A stretch of DNA of 64,000 bases, from NCBI GenBank assembly GCA_048296855.1, contig CP182631.1, one strand, 5' to 3'. The DNA is from Pseudocolwellia sp048296855. Its GTDB lineage: Bacteria > Pseudomonadota > Gammaproteobacteria > Enterobacterales > Alteromonadaceae. Each line of letters begins with the position of its first letter. Position 1 is the stretch's first letter. The notes under the pieces are model-generated. The model did no database searches, was not told the DNA's origin, and saw nothing but the letters and a program-made list of their open reading frames with translations. This document shows positions 18,132 to 26,647 of the stretch, one piece after another. A program made the translations under genes and the position numbers.

Positions 18132-18160
18132 AAAAATGCAGCTGAAGCTGCATTTTTTTT
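18132..18160. terminator. Bidirectional terminator between fadE and histidine kinase gene
   Basis: A stem AAAAATGCAGC (18132-18142) pairs with GCTGCATTTTT (18147-18157) around a 4-base loop, with eight Ts on the plus strand and an A-run on the other side. It can serve both convergent genes. Confidence 0.88.
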
Positions 18161-18179
18161 GAGAATCAAAAGCTAAAAT

Positions 18180-19661
18180 TTATGTTGTTACATTCTTTAA
18201 ATTAAGAGAAAAAGAAGTACCCTCACCTAATTGGCTATGTACTCTAATTTCACATTTCAATAATGCAAGTAATTTTTGAGTGATTGCTAACCCTAAACCT
18301 GCATGTCTGCTCTCGCCTTCAATAGCATTACTGGCTCGATATCTTGCATCAAAAATATACGCGATTTCTTCAGCCTTAATACCCGTACCATTATCTTTTA
18401 CAGTTAAGTAGCATTGCCCATCATTAACGTCAGAGGTTTCTAACACAATACTTCCTCCATTTGGCGTATGCCGTAACGCATTATCTATTAAATTACTTAA
18501 TACACGTTCTAACTTACCAATATCGCTATACACTTGAATATGGGAAAACTCAGGAATAATACTAAGTTTTATATTAAGTGTTTCTGCTTTTAGCTGAAAC
18601 TTAGCCGCTACATCATATAAAAGTTCAGTTAAATTAAAGTTTTCTAAATTCATTGACACTTGCCCGCCTTCTAAGTGAGCTAATTCAAAAATTTGATCAA
18701 TTAACATTTTTAACTGACTTGAATTTTTTAATGCTGTTCGAATGAATTGATCACGATCATCACTGCTTATTGAATCCCCTTTAATCGCAATAGTTTCAAT
18801 ATAACCTTGTAATGATGCCAGCGGTGTTCTTAAATCATGAGAAATATCAGCTAACAGCTCTCTTCTATGTATATCGGTTTGTTTCAATTGTTCTATTTGA
18901 TCATTAATTTGCTCAACCATTTCATGAAATACACTACCTAGCTGGTGAACTTCATTTTGACTATTGTGCATCCACGAGTGTAATTTAACTTTAGATTTAT
19001 CAAAATTACTTGATTTTAATGCCCTCATCTCGGACATTAAACGGCACAATGGACTCGTAAAGTATCGAAATAACCCTAACATAATGACAAATAAAAATAA
19101 TAACGCGACAACAGCAAATACTATAGACAACTCAGCTTGACGAGTACCTTGATGTTCGTTATAGGCAGAGTCATAACGTTCTCCAGCGACAATAACATAC
19201 AAATAACCTTGCAATTGTGTTCCGTTAAATACTGGTGCAGCTGAAAAAACTTTTTTACGTGTTAAATGACGAGGATCATCACCATAAATAGGTAAAGGTG
19301 CTTTATTTCGAGTTAATTGAATTAAAGGCACTAAGTCAACTTTTTTTCTCTTAATTAAAGAGTCATCAATCGAATGTGTTAATAAATTACCTTGCGGATC
19401 AACAAAATAAAACTCAAAGCCTGGCCCTAATATCATAAGCGTATGAAATAAGTTCTCTAGTGCGTCATGATCATACACACCCTGTTGTAGCAAAGGGTTA
19501 TCTCTTGCTAAATTTGCCGCTAACGACAAATGTAGTTGCTGCTCAGATTCATAACGTGTGTTTTGCTCAACTTGTTGTGACCAAAAATAAAACACAAAAG
19601 CAATGGCAATGAACACACCAAATAATGACAATGAAAGTCGTTGGTACAACGATAACTTCAT
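18180..19661 (-). CDS. Sensor histidine kinase with periplasmic domain
   Basis: The 493-residue protein has TM1 (about 9-27), a periplasmic sensor region of about 150 residues and TM2 (about 178-200), followed by a HAMP region. The H-box is ADISHDLRTPLASL, with phospho-acceptor His275. The ATPase boxes are DNALRHTPNGG (N), DNGTGIKAEEIAYIFD (G1) and HAGLGLAITQKLLAL (G2). It starts 11 bases after the response regulator gene. The signal sensed is unknown; the upstream spondin-domain genes suggest an envelope or surface output. Confidence 0.9.
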   Translation of the reverse strand: MKLSLYQRLSLSLFGVFIAIAFVFYFWSQQVEQNTRYESEQQLHLSLAANLARDNPLLQQGVYDHDALENLFHTLMILGPGFEFYFVDPQGNLLTHSIDDSLIKRKKVDLVPLIQLTRNKAPLPIYGDDPRHLTRKKVFSAAPVFNGTQLQGYLYVIVAGERYDSAYNEHQGTRQAELSIVFAVVALLFLFVIMLGLFRYFTSPLCRLMSEMRALKSSNFDKSKVKLHSWMHNSQNEVHQLGSVFHEMVEQINDQIEQLKQTDIHRRELLADISHDLRTPLASLQGYIETIAIKGDSISSDDRDQFIRTALKNSSQLKMLIDQIFELAHLEGGQVSMNLENFNLTELLYDVAAKFQLKAETLNIKLSIIPEFSHIQVYSDIGKLERVLSNLIDNALRHTPNGGSIVLETSDVNDGQCYLTVKDNGTGIKAEEIAYIFDARYRASNAIEGESRHAGLGLAITQKLLALLKCEIRVHSQLGEGTSFSLNLKNVTT

Positions 19662-19672
19662 ATTCTTACACC

Positions 19673-20383
19673 TTAACTTACGCCTTGTTTACAAAACTTA
19701 TAACCAACCCCCCATACTGTTTGTACTATTTCAGGGGCAGTTGCATCTTTTTCTACTTTACTTCTTAAACGATTAATATGTGAATTAACCGTATGCTCAT
19801 AGCCACTATGATGATAACCCCACACAGAACTTAATAACTGAGAACGAGAAAATACTTGTTCTGGGTGAGATGCTAAATACAGTAATAAATCATACTCTGT
19901 TGACGTTAACTCTAATTCTTTACCTGCTAACGTTGTTCTATGAGACAAATGATCTATTTGTAAGTGACCCACTTTCAAACACTGTTCAGGCTCTGGTGCT
20001 TGCTGCATATTGCTTAGTAGATGCGCGCGTCTTAATAAACTTCTGACTCGTGCTTGTAGCTCTCTTACACTAAAAGGTTTAGTCATATAATCATCAGCGC
20101 CTAATTCTAAGCCTAACACTCTATCTATTTCAGAATCACGCGATGTCACCATTAAAATAGCTTGCTCAGGCTTTTTCTCTCGTAACTGCCTACAAACATC
20201 TAAACCTGACATGCCGGGTAACATCACATCAAGAATAATCACATCATAATTGTTGGCTAAAGCAAGCTCTAATGCACGTTCGCCTGTTAAGCTGTGTTCA
20301 ACATTTAATGATAGTTCTTCTAAATTTACTCTTATTAAATCAGCTATATCTTGTTCGTCTTCAACAACCAAAATGTTATCCAT
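19673..20383 (-). CDS. OmpR-family response regulator
   Basis: The ATG at 20383 is preferred over an upstream TTG because AAGGA lies 7 bases upstream and the protein then starts directly at MDNILVVEDEQD. The 236-residue product has receiver residues D9, the phospho-acceptor D52 (in VIILDVMLPG), T80 and K102 (YMTKPFS). A C-terminal winged helix ends GVGYKFCK. It belongs with the kinase gene downstream and the two spondin genes upstream. A likely operator with 11-bp spaced repeats lies ahead of the first spondin gene. Confidence 0.92.
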   Translation of the reverse strand: MDNILVVEDEQDIADLIRVNLEELSLNVEHSLTGERALELALANNYDVIILDVMLPGMSGLDVCRQLREKKPEQAILMVTSRDSEIDRVLGLELGADDYMTKPFSVRELQARVRSLLRRAHLLSNMQQAPEPEQCLKVGHLQIDHLSHRTTLAGKELELTSTEYDLLLYLASHPEQVFSRSQLLSSVWGYHHSGYEHTVNSHINRLRSKVEKDATAPEIVQTVWGVGYKFCKQGVS

Positions 20384-20402
20384 TTGGCGATCCTTGATCA
20401 TT

Positions 20403-20436
20403 AAAAAGAGAGGCTGCAACGACACAACCTCTCTTT
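20403..20436 (-). terminator. Partial terminator between spondin genes and response regulator gene
   Basis: On the minus strand a 9-bp stem AAAGAGAGG/CCTCTCTTT with a 14-base loop is followed by TTTTT just before the response regulator Shine-Dalgarno. It lies inside the putative operon, so it probably lowers expression of the regulator and kinase relative to the spondin proteins. Confidence 0.7.
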
Positions 20437-20440
20437 AACA

Positions 20441-21178
20441 CTATTCTACCCGTGTAATAGTGATGCTTAATGTCGGATTATCGAATCGATGATCTTGTGT
20501 TAATACTGACTGAGTTAAGCCATCATCTTTACTAACAACACCTGGATGCATCGCAACATAATCAACGTCATCTCGCACTTCGTTGTATCCCTCTCCGCCA
20601 GCAGCAGGACCTGGGATAGTTGCCATCAGTTCACTATTTTTCTCGGTACCTGAGTCATATGAACTTGTTAATAAGGAAATACTTTCGTTTACAGCTAAAT
20701 TACTTATATCTTTTGCTGTTATACCAGTAAAAGCGTCGTTTGTATTAACTAACATAGTGGCAATAGAAATACTGCTTGGCATAGTGTCTTCAATACTAAC
20801 AGTAATGGTTTCACTCATACCTGGAGGTAATGGAGATACGCCACTTTTACCTGATAACACCATAGTTTCGCTAAGTACAGCTGAATTATCACCACTCTCT
20901 GCAAGGTTCTCTAACGCAATAGAAGCTGGCATACCTATTTCCCAAAGCTTGCCTTCATTATGTAAAACAACAGCAACAGGTGACATAGGTTGTGCTGTGG
21001 TCAAATTAACCACTTTAACTGTATATTCATAACTTACTGGAGTGGGTGCCGGAACTACCGGTGGCTCAGGTGTTACTGCTTTATTATCATTATCACTACC
21101 ACAAGCACTGACTAAAAGACTTAAGGCTATAGCCGCTGATAACGACGCTTTTTTATATGTGTTAGATGAAATCATCAT
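20441..21178 (-). CDS. Spondin-domain lipoprotein
   Basis: The 245-residue protein starts with a lipoprotein signal (LLVSACGSD, acylated C26) and a Pro-rich linker. The rest resembles the Spondin_N beta-sandwich: VKVVNLTTAQPMSPVAVV near the start, VNTNDAFTGITAKDI in the middle, and a C-terminal ITITRVE. It is 6 bases downstream of a related gene, with which it shares domain order at low identity. Spondin_N proteins in bacteria are usually secreted or cell-surface and of unknown function. Adjacent ATGs at 21178 and 21175 are both possible starts. Confidence 0.72.
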   Translation of the reverse strand: MMISSNTYKKASLSAAIALSLLVSACGSDNDNKAVTPEPPVVPAPTPVSYEYTVKVVNLTTAQPMSPVAVVLHNEGKLWEIGMPASIALENLAESGDNSAVLSETMVLSGKSGVSPLPPGMSETITVSIEDTMPSSISIATMLVNTNDAFTGITAKDISNLAVNESISLLTSSYDSGTEKNSELMATIPGPAAGGEGYNEVRDDVDYVAMHPGVVSKDDGLTQSVLTQDHRFDNPTLSITITRVE

Positions 21179-21184
21179 AACCCC

Positions 21185-21886
21185 CTACTTCACTACGATA
21201 GTAACGGAAGCAACAGGGTTCAACCAACGATGTACTGTATTATCAACATCACTTGTGCCACCTGTTAAATCATCATCACCTAAATTACCACGATGTACAT
21301 GAACCGTTGTATTGGCTTCTACAGATGTAACACCTGTTCCACCTGTACCTGCATTACCGCCCGGTGCTGCCGGAATGCCAGGAGCACCAGGAGCTCCCGA
21401 CCCCATTACAACGAGCTCATTGTTAGCTTCTGTACCTGCATCATAAGCATTTAACATAACTTTGTAAGTTCCCGCTTCACTTGGAATTTTCCAACCGTTT
21501 AAAGCAACAAAAGCATCGTTAGTAGGAAGTAACATGCTAGCAATCGATAAATACATATTACCGTCTGCCGTATCAAGCATAGCAGTAGTTGATTGAGATG
21601 GAGCTAATAAACCGCCAGCAGGATTTTCAACCATGTCAGCATTAACGCCTGCTAACATGGTAGATAAACCAGAAATATCGCCACCTTCGGCCATTGCTTG
21701 TAACTCAGGAGAAGCAGTTTCACCTAATTTATATAAAGAAGCATCGGCAGTATGAGCTGCAATAATAAGAGGGGTATAATGCATACCTTGAGTAAGGTTT
21801 GTTACAGTAACTTCTAATTGTTGTGCGTTAACAGCAACACTTGATGTTGCAAGCATTAATGCCGCGATAGTTTTATTAAATTTCAT
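21185..21886 (-). CDS. Spondin-domain exported protein
   Basis: The 233-residue protein has a Sec signal peptide (residues 1-21, ending VAVNA). A Spondin_N-like domain follows, with VTVTNLTQGMHYTPLIIAAH, LLPTNDAFVALNGWKIP and a C-terminal VHRWLNPVASVTIVVK. A Gly/Pro/Ala-rich insert (GAPGAPGIPAAPGG) lies in the second half, an unusual flexible loop. As first gene of the spondin-spondin-regulator-kinase group, it lies behind a promoter region with a probable response regulator operator. Confidence 0.75.
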   Translation of the reverse strand: MKFNKTIAALMLATSSVAVNAQQLEVTVTNLTQGMHYTPLIIAAHTADASLYKLGETASPELQAMAEGGDISGLSTMLAGVNADMVENPAGGLLAPSQSTTAMLDTADGNMYLSIASMLLPTNDAFVALNGWKIPSEAGTYKVMLNAYDAGTEANNELVVMGSGAPGAPGIPAAPGGNAGTGGTGVTSVEANTTVHVHRGNLGDDDLTGGTSDVDNTVHRWLNPVASVTIVVK

Positions 21887-21920
21887 TTTTTATCCTTGGT
21901 AACTGAAATAATTCAAGTTC

Positions 21921-21974
21921 AGTATGCAAGGAAAGTTTCGCGATGGCGTCACGAAGTTATCACAAAACCATCAC
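21921..21974 (-). promoter_or_regulatory. Predicted promoter and 11-bp periodic operator of the spondin/two-component operon
   Basis: Three TCAC tetramers start at 21949, 21960 and 21971, exactly 11 bases apart (GTGA repeats on the coding strand). This is the spacing used by OmpR/PhoB-type regulators. A -10-like CATACT (minus strand, 21921-21926) lies 22 bases from the nearest repeat, so the repeats would cover a weak -35, as in PhoB-activated promoters. Binding by the operon's own regulator is inference. Confidence 0.5.
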
Positions 21975-22087
21975 ATTTTACTTACGTTAAATTTTATAAA
22001 TAACCTGAAATTTTTAAAGCCTAAAGCGGTTCACACAACAATACATGCGAGAAAGGAGAGATATGTGTTTAATGTAAATTAAACTTG

Positions 22088-22116
22088 AAAATAGAGTTGC
22101 ATTAAAAGTAACTCTA
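22088..22116 (-). terminator. Terminator of the 2H-like gene
   Basis: TAGAGTT (22092-22098) pairs with AACTCTA (22110-22116); on the minus strand the stem is followed by TTTTC. It lies just past the stop of the minus-strand gene. Confidence 0.6.
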
Positions 22117-22133
22117 CTTGAAAGCCTTTATTC

Positions 22134-22790
22134 TTATAAGCCTTTGATTAGAGATGTTTCGTTTTTACTAACACCAAAAATATCTTTGGGTTTAAAACCT
22201 AAAGTTACGTGAAAATCTTTTGCTGGCAATACTAATAATTGTCTAAAGTATTGCGCTTCAGGCGATTGAGCCACAACAAAATAAGTCGCTTGATCTTCCT
22301 TTAGTACACGTCCAAGACCTAATAAAGACACAGAAAGCTTTTCACCAAAATTGATAGTTTTAGTTACCGCTTGAAGTTCGTAAGGATTAATTAATGTGAC
22401 ATGAAAAGTATGATGATCTCTTATTGCCTGCCTTTCTCTAAAGGATGAAAATTCATTACCTAATATATTTTTCATTTGCTGTAAGTATACCGACAAATCA
22501 GCCTTCGATACCTTGCCACCTACGTATTTAAGTCCTTGATTATCTGTTAATTCAACAACTTCTATTTGAATGTTTTTAATAAATCCCTCTTCAGCATTCA
22601 TACTTAAATCTTCTTTTATTCGAGAAATTTTATGACTTATTCTTTCTTGCTCTTCTATTAATTCAACATTTTCGCTTTCTTGTTCTTCTATATAAACTAA
22701 ATAATCAGCAATACTACTGGCCTTTACGCTCATTGAAGCTACCGTAAGTATTGAGAGACTAATTAGAATAAAATTATGTAAAAATTTCAT
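22134..22790 (-). CDS. Exported protein with two HVTL motifs, 2H phosphoesterase-like
   Basis: The ATG at 22790 is chosen because GGAG lies 6 bases upstream and the product then begins with a signal peptide (MKFLHNF to about VKASS). An upstream in-frame start at 22856 would add 22 residues before the signal. The 218-residue protein has a Glu-rich coiled segment (about 33-62) and two HVTL tetrads, at 130-133 and 194-197. Paired H-x-[ST]-x motifs about 60-80 residues apart define the 2H phosphoesterase superfamily (LigT, cyclic phosphodiesterases). Function and substrate are unknown; an exported member is unusual. Confidence 0.6.
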   Translation of the reverse strand: MKFLHNFILISLSILTVASMSVKASSIADYLVYIEEQESENVELIEEQERISHKISRIKEDLSMNAEEGFIKNIQIEVVELTDNQGLKYVGGKVSKADLSVYLQQMKNILGNEFSSFRERQAIRDHHTFHVTLINPYELQAVTKTINFGEKLSVSLLGLGRVLKEDQATYFVVAQSPEAQYFRQLLVLPAKDFHVTLGFKPKDIFGVSKNETSLIKGL

Positions 22791-23101
22791 TTTTATCTCC
22801 AGATAAAACACATTATTGAGATATTTTACCACTAACTTTGATTGTTTAAATACCACTTCACGGTTTCTTTTATTCTCGTTTCAAATAATTGCTGTGGTAT
22901 AGGACAACCTATAACGTAACGTCGAGTGAGAGTAAGCTAACTTTTACATTATTTAAAAATGGATAACCTCATTAGATTTAACAATAAAATACAATGTAAC
23001 CTCCATATCGAAGCATATTTTAGCTATACTGTAATATAACAATCACTTAATACCCATTTCATTAGTGAAGCTGGTAATAGATAGAAAATTAACTAAAACA
23101 T

Positions 23102-23467
23102 ATGAAGTATATGCTTACCCCAAATGTATTTAATCAAGTAGCTACTCTGTTATGGAATACACGATGGCGCTTATTACAGTGGAGTTTATTTAGTTTTATA
23201 TTATTTATTGTATTGCAAAATCAAATAAGTTTAGCAACACCAAACATATTAGTGTGGCTGGCTTTATTTATACTATTTTTTGCTTTACAGGCGTTGGTGA
23301 TAGCTTCATTTATTTTTTTCTTTAAAAACTTACCTTCTACAAAAGCTAAATCACAAAACTGGTTTACTTTTTATCGTATTATCGAATGGTGTGAAACTCT
23401 TATTTTTACTCTGCTTATTCCCTTTCCTACATTAATTTATTTATATATGTTGTTTCTATACCCGTAA
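23102..23467 (+). CDS. Small inner-membrane protein, unknown function
   Basis: The 121-residue protein has about three hydrophobic segments (residues 29-41, 49-77 and 96-120) and few charges. Nothing in it is recognised as a known family. Its stop codon lies within a half copy of the palindromic repeat described at 39415-39472, and it converges on the ABC exporter gene with only 4 bases between. Confidence 0.6.
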   Translation: MKYMLTPNVFNQVATLLWNTRWRLLQWSLFSFILFIVLQNQISLATPNILVWLALFILFFALQALVIASFIFFFKNLPSTKAKSQNWFTFYRIIEWCETLIFTLLIPFPTLIYLYMLFLYP

Positions 23468-23475
23468 CCAATCAA
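23457..23475. repeat. Half copy of the palindromic repeat overlapping two stop codons
   Basis: TATACCCGTAACCAATCAA matches the left arm of the repeat at 39415 in 18 of 19 positions. It contains the TAA of the plus-strand membrane protein gene and reaches into the stop codon of the convergent ABC exporter gene. Confidence 0.65.
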
Positions 23476-25151
23476 AATTGAATAGGCACTAACTGTCCAT
23501 TTTCAATCGTAACAACACGATCAGCTATTTCTGCTAAGTGCTTTTCATGCGTAACAATAATAACGGTTTGGTCTTGTAATAAAGTAGCGAGTTGTAAATT
23601 AAAATCTTCTTTACCTTCTTTATCAATCATGGAAGTCGGTTCATCTAGTAATAGAATTGAAGGTTTAGCAAGTAAAGCCCTAGCCAGTGAAATACGTTGG
23701 CGTTGCCCACCTGAGAGTAAAACACCATTTTCACCGACTTGTGTTTTATAGCCAGACTCTAATTCATTAATAAAAGTATGGGCACCGGCCTTAATAGCGA
23801 CTTTTTCAATTTCTTCTTTAGTTGCTTGCGGATAACCGTAAGCTATATTGTCCATTATTGAACCATCACACAACGCAATATCTTGTGAAACAAATCCTAT
23901 ATACCTTCTTAATACGGACAAATTAATATCATTAATATTTGTATCACCAATAGTAATAATGCCTGTAGAAGGTTCTATAAAACGCATTAATAAATGTAAA
24001 ACGGTTGTTTTTCCTTTACCGTTTTGTCCAACAATAACAACAGTTTCGCCTGATGCTATATCTATATTGACATTATTTAGTAAAATATCACTTGCTTCAT
24101 AACTAAAACTAATATTTTTAAAGGAAATTTTATTGTTATGAATATCTTGCTCTAAATCACCTTTATCAATAGGCTCAGGCGATATATTAAAAACTTTGAT
24201 TAATCGGGTAGACGCACCTAAAGCTTGCTGTGTTTGACCGTACAAATTAGCTAAAGCACTCATAGGCCGCGCAAAAAGAATTCCGTACATTAATAAGGTG
24301 ATTAAGTCAGGCATTGATAACTTACCTGTTTGATAATGAATAGCGCTCACCACCACAACCACTAAAACACCAGACGTTACTAACAATTGAACTAAAGGAG
24401 ATAAAATAGCTTGAATCTTCAATTGTTTTCTTCGTAACTCTTGAATTTTATAAGCATTATTTTTAAAGCGATCTGACTCTATATTTTCTCGAGAAAAAGC
24501 TTTAACTAATTTTATAACACCAAAGTTTTCGCTAGCGATGGCAACAGAATTTGCCTGACTTTGCACAATATCTTCAGTAAGCGGCTTTATACCTTTGCCT
24601 AAAATTTTTAAAACAATAAAAAATGCAGGAACCATTAGCATAATAATTAAGGTGATTGTTGGACTAATAGACGCCATAAGGATTAAAGCCCCTACTAGTA
24701 TCAATAAGGAAGGTACTAAGCTGGTAATAACACCTGATAAAAAATGACTTAAAATACTTACATCGTTACTCAGTAATGCAAGAGTTTCACCTTTTTTATT
24801 ATTATTAAAATACTTAACTGGCAGTACTTGGATATGATCATACAAGCGACAACTTAACTGTGTTAAGACTTGCGCGCCTATATAGTTAATTCGGTAAGTG
24901 GAGAAAAAACGAAGTACCGCTTGAATAGCAAATAATGACAACCAAATGAGTGCTATCCACTTGTAGCCAAAATCATAAATTGTATAGTTTTCTAACACGC
25001 TTTTAGAAAATTGCCCAGCAAACCACGGAACACTTAAACTAACTAGACTTTCTAACACCATTAAAATAATGACGAATAATAAGCCTTTTTTATATTGTTT
25101 AAGTAAAGAGAAAAAATAAAAGAAATTCATTTTCTGTGCTTTCGTATTCAA
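23472..25151 (-). CDS. ABC-type exporter, fused membrane and ATPase domains
   Basis: The 559-residue protein is a half-transporter. An N-terminal six-helix membrane domain (about 15-305) is followed by an ATPase with Walker A VGQNGKGKTT, signature LLSGGQRQRISLARALL, Walker B SILLLDEPTS and the H-loop VIIVTHEKH. In Walker A the usual Ser/Gly before GKT is Lys-containing (NGKGKTT). The frame starts at a TTG (25151) with AGGA upstream; an ATG at 25130 is an alternative. It resembles MsbA/lipid or peptide exporters, but the substrate cannot be assigned. Confidence 0.85.
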   Translation of the reverse strand: MNTKAQKMNFFYFFSLLKQYKKGLLFVIILMVLESLVSLSVPWFAGQFSKSVLENYTIYDFGYKWIALIWLSLFAIQAVLRFFSTYRINYIGAQVLTQLSCRLYDHIQVLPVKYFNNNKKGETLALLSNDVSILSHFLSGVITSLVPSLLILVGALILMASISPTITLIIMLMVPAFFIVLKILGKGIKPLTEDIVQSQANSVAIASENFGVIKLVKAFSRENIESDRFKNNAYKIQELRRKQLKIQAILSPLVQLLVTSGVLVVVVVSAIHYQTGKLSMPDLITLLMYGILFARPMSALANLYGQTQQALGASTRLIKVFNISPEPIDKGDLEQDIHNNKISFKNISFSYEASDILLNNVNIDIASGETVVIVGQNGKGKTTVLHLLMRFIEPSTGIITIGDTNINDINLSVLRRYIGFVSQDIALCDGSIMDNIAYGYPQATKEEIEKVAIKAGAHTFINELESGYKTQVGENGVLLSGGQRQRISLARALLAKPSILLLDEPTSMIDKEGKEDFNLQLATLLQDQTVIIVTHEKHLAEIADRVVTIENGQLVPIQF

Positions 25152-25323
25152 AAAATCATCCTGATCAACATAAAATTACTTGGTATCAAATAATACGCAA
25201 TATAGTGGCTATAATATTAACCTAAATCAAAGTACAAATTCTTCTTTTGCATAAAGAAGATTTAAATTTATTATTTTCATCTATGTCATAACTAAAAAAG
25301 AACACGCTTTAAATGTAAATAAT

Positions 25324-25352
25324 TTGTTAACAGCAAATATTATAGCTATAAT
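25324..25352 (+). promoter_or_regulatory. Sigma-70 promoter of the OmpA-family gene
   Basis: TTGTTA (25324-25329) and TATAAT (25347-25352) are separated by 17 bases, a near-consensus promoter about 30 bases before the start codon. Confidence 0.75.
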
Positions 25353-25383
25353 CCATGCAATTATTTAAATAGGGAATTATTCC

Positions 25384-26475
25384 ATGAAAAAATCAATTTT
25401 ACGTAGCGCTATCGCCATAGCAATCTCTTCACTTTTTGCATCTACATCAGCTTTTGCTGCAGAACAACCAAATGCTGAAGATCTTGTAGGTAAGGCATAT
25501 GCAGGTATTCACCTTCTACATATTGATACTGACAGCGAACGCTGGTTAACAAACAATCCATTATCTTCACTAAACAATGGTGACGGTTTTGGTGCTGAAT
25601 TGGGTTACCGCCTAAATACAACAACTGAACTAAGATTAGGTTACAGCCATATTAATTTAGATGCTAAACATGGTGGCTTTGCTAAACCAGATTCTTCAAA
25701 TATTGCTTTTGACGTTTTGTATTTTCCAACAGAGCAAAACTTTTATTTAGTAGCAGGTTTAAGTGAATTAGATATTGTTGAATCTAAATTATCATCTAAC
25801 CTAGGTTTAGGTTACCGCCATTACCTAAGTGAAAAAACAGCGCTTTACTTTGAAACAAAAGCTCATTACCAATTTGATGAATACTATGATGATTTTTCAG
25901 CACAACTAGGTTTTACTTACTTCTTTGGCGAATCTAAAAAATCTAAACCCGCTAAAAAAGAAATGAAAGCTGCTGAAGTCATGCCAGCTAAAGCTGCTGT
26001 AATGTTAGATGCAGACAACGACGGTGTTGCTGATGCGAAAGATCAATGTAAAAACACACCTCTTGTAGATAAAGTTGATGAAGTTGGCTGTACTATTTTT
26101 ATGGAGGATGTGGCTTCAATTAATTTATTAATTAACTTTGATAATAACAATGCAGTGATTAAGCCTCAGTATTTTGAAAAAATTAAAGAAGTTGCTGAAT
26201 TCTTAAAAACATATAAATCTGTAAATGTAGTTATTGAAGGCCATGCTTCTGCTCCTGGTAACGACGCATTAAACAAAACATTATCTCAATTACGTGCTAA
26301 CGCAGTAGTAGATATGCTTATAAATAAACATGGTATAGATGCCGATAGACTATCTGCTGTTGGATATGGTGAAGAGCGTTTATTAAATAAAGCAACGACT
26401 AGAGCGGCTAATGCTGAAAACCGTAGAATAGTAGCTACTATGAGTGTTGACAAAAAAGTACCATTAAAGCGTTAA
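25384..26475 (+). CDS. OmpA-family outer-membrane protein
   Basis: The 363-residue protein has a signal peptide (residues 1-25, ending AFA). Next come an eight-stranded OmpA-type beta-barrel (about 30-185), a short Lys/Ala linker, a calcium-binding-like thrombospondin type 3 repeat (DADNDGVADAKDQC) and a C-terminal OmpA peptidoglycan-binding domain (about 245-350, with VVIEGHASAPG and NRRIVA). AGGGA precedes the ATG. It is probably an abundant structural porin, given the strong promoter and a clear terminator. Confidence 0.9.
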   Translation: MKKSILRSAIAIAISSLFASTSAFAAEQPNAEDLVGKAYAGIHLLHIDTDSERWLTNNPLSSLNNGDGFGAELGYRLNTTTELRLGYSHINLDAKHGGFAKPDSSNIAFDVLYFPTEQNFYLVAGLSELDIVESKLSSNLGLGYRHYLSEKTALYFETKAHYQFDEYYDDFSAQLGFTYFFGESKKSKPAKKEMKAAEVMPAKAAVMLDADNDGVADAKDQCKNTPLVDKVDEVGCTIFMEDVASINLLINFDNNNAVIKPQYFEKIKEVAEFLKTYKSVNVVIEGHASAPGNDALNKTLSQLRANAVVDMLINKHGIDADRLSAVGYGEERLLNKATTRAANAENRRIVATMSVDKKVPLKR

Positions 26476-26548
26476 TACAAGTAAATTAATTTACTGAGTT
26501 TAGGATCAATTTATCAACTATAACTGGACCTAAATTACAAAATATTTT

Positions 26549-26578
26549 AAAAGGCTAAACAATGTTTTAGCCTTTTTT
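26549..26578 (+). terminator. Terminator of the OmpA-family gene
   Basis: AAGGCTAAA (26551-26559) pairs with TTTAGCCTT (26566-26574), followed by TTTT. Confidence 0.88.
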
Positions 26579-26647
26579 ATTTAAATGAATATACAGCCAT
26601 TAATAATGAGTTCGAGCAAAAAACTAAGAATAAAGTTAGCATCCTCC

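Noticed and set aside
23050..23077. Imperfect palindrome TACCCATTTCA/TGAAGCTGGTA before the small membrane protein gene
   Set aside because: Arms match in only 8 of 11 positions and no second copy was seen in the window, so it cannot be called a repeat family member.
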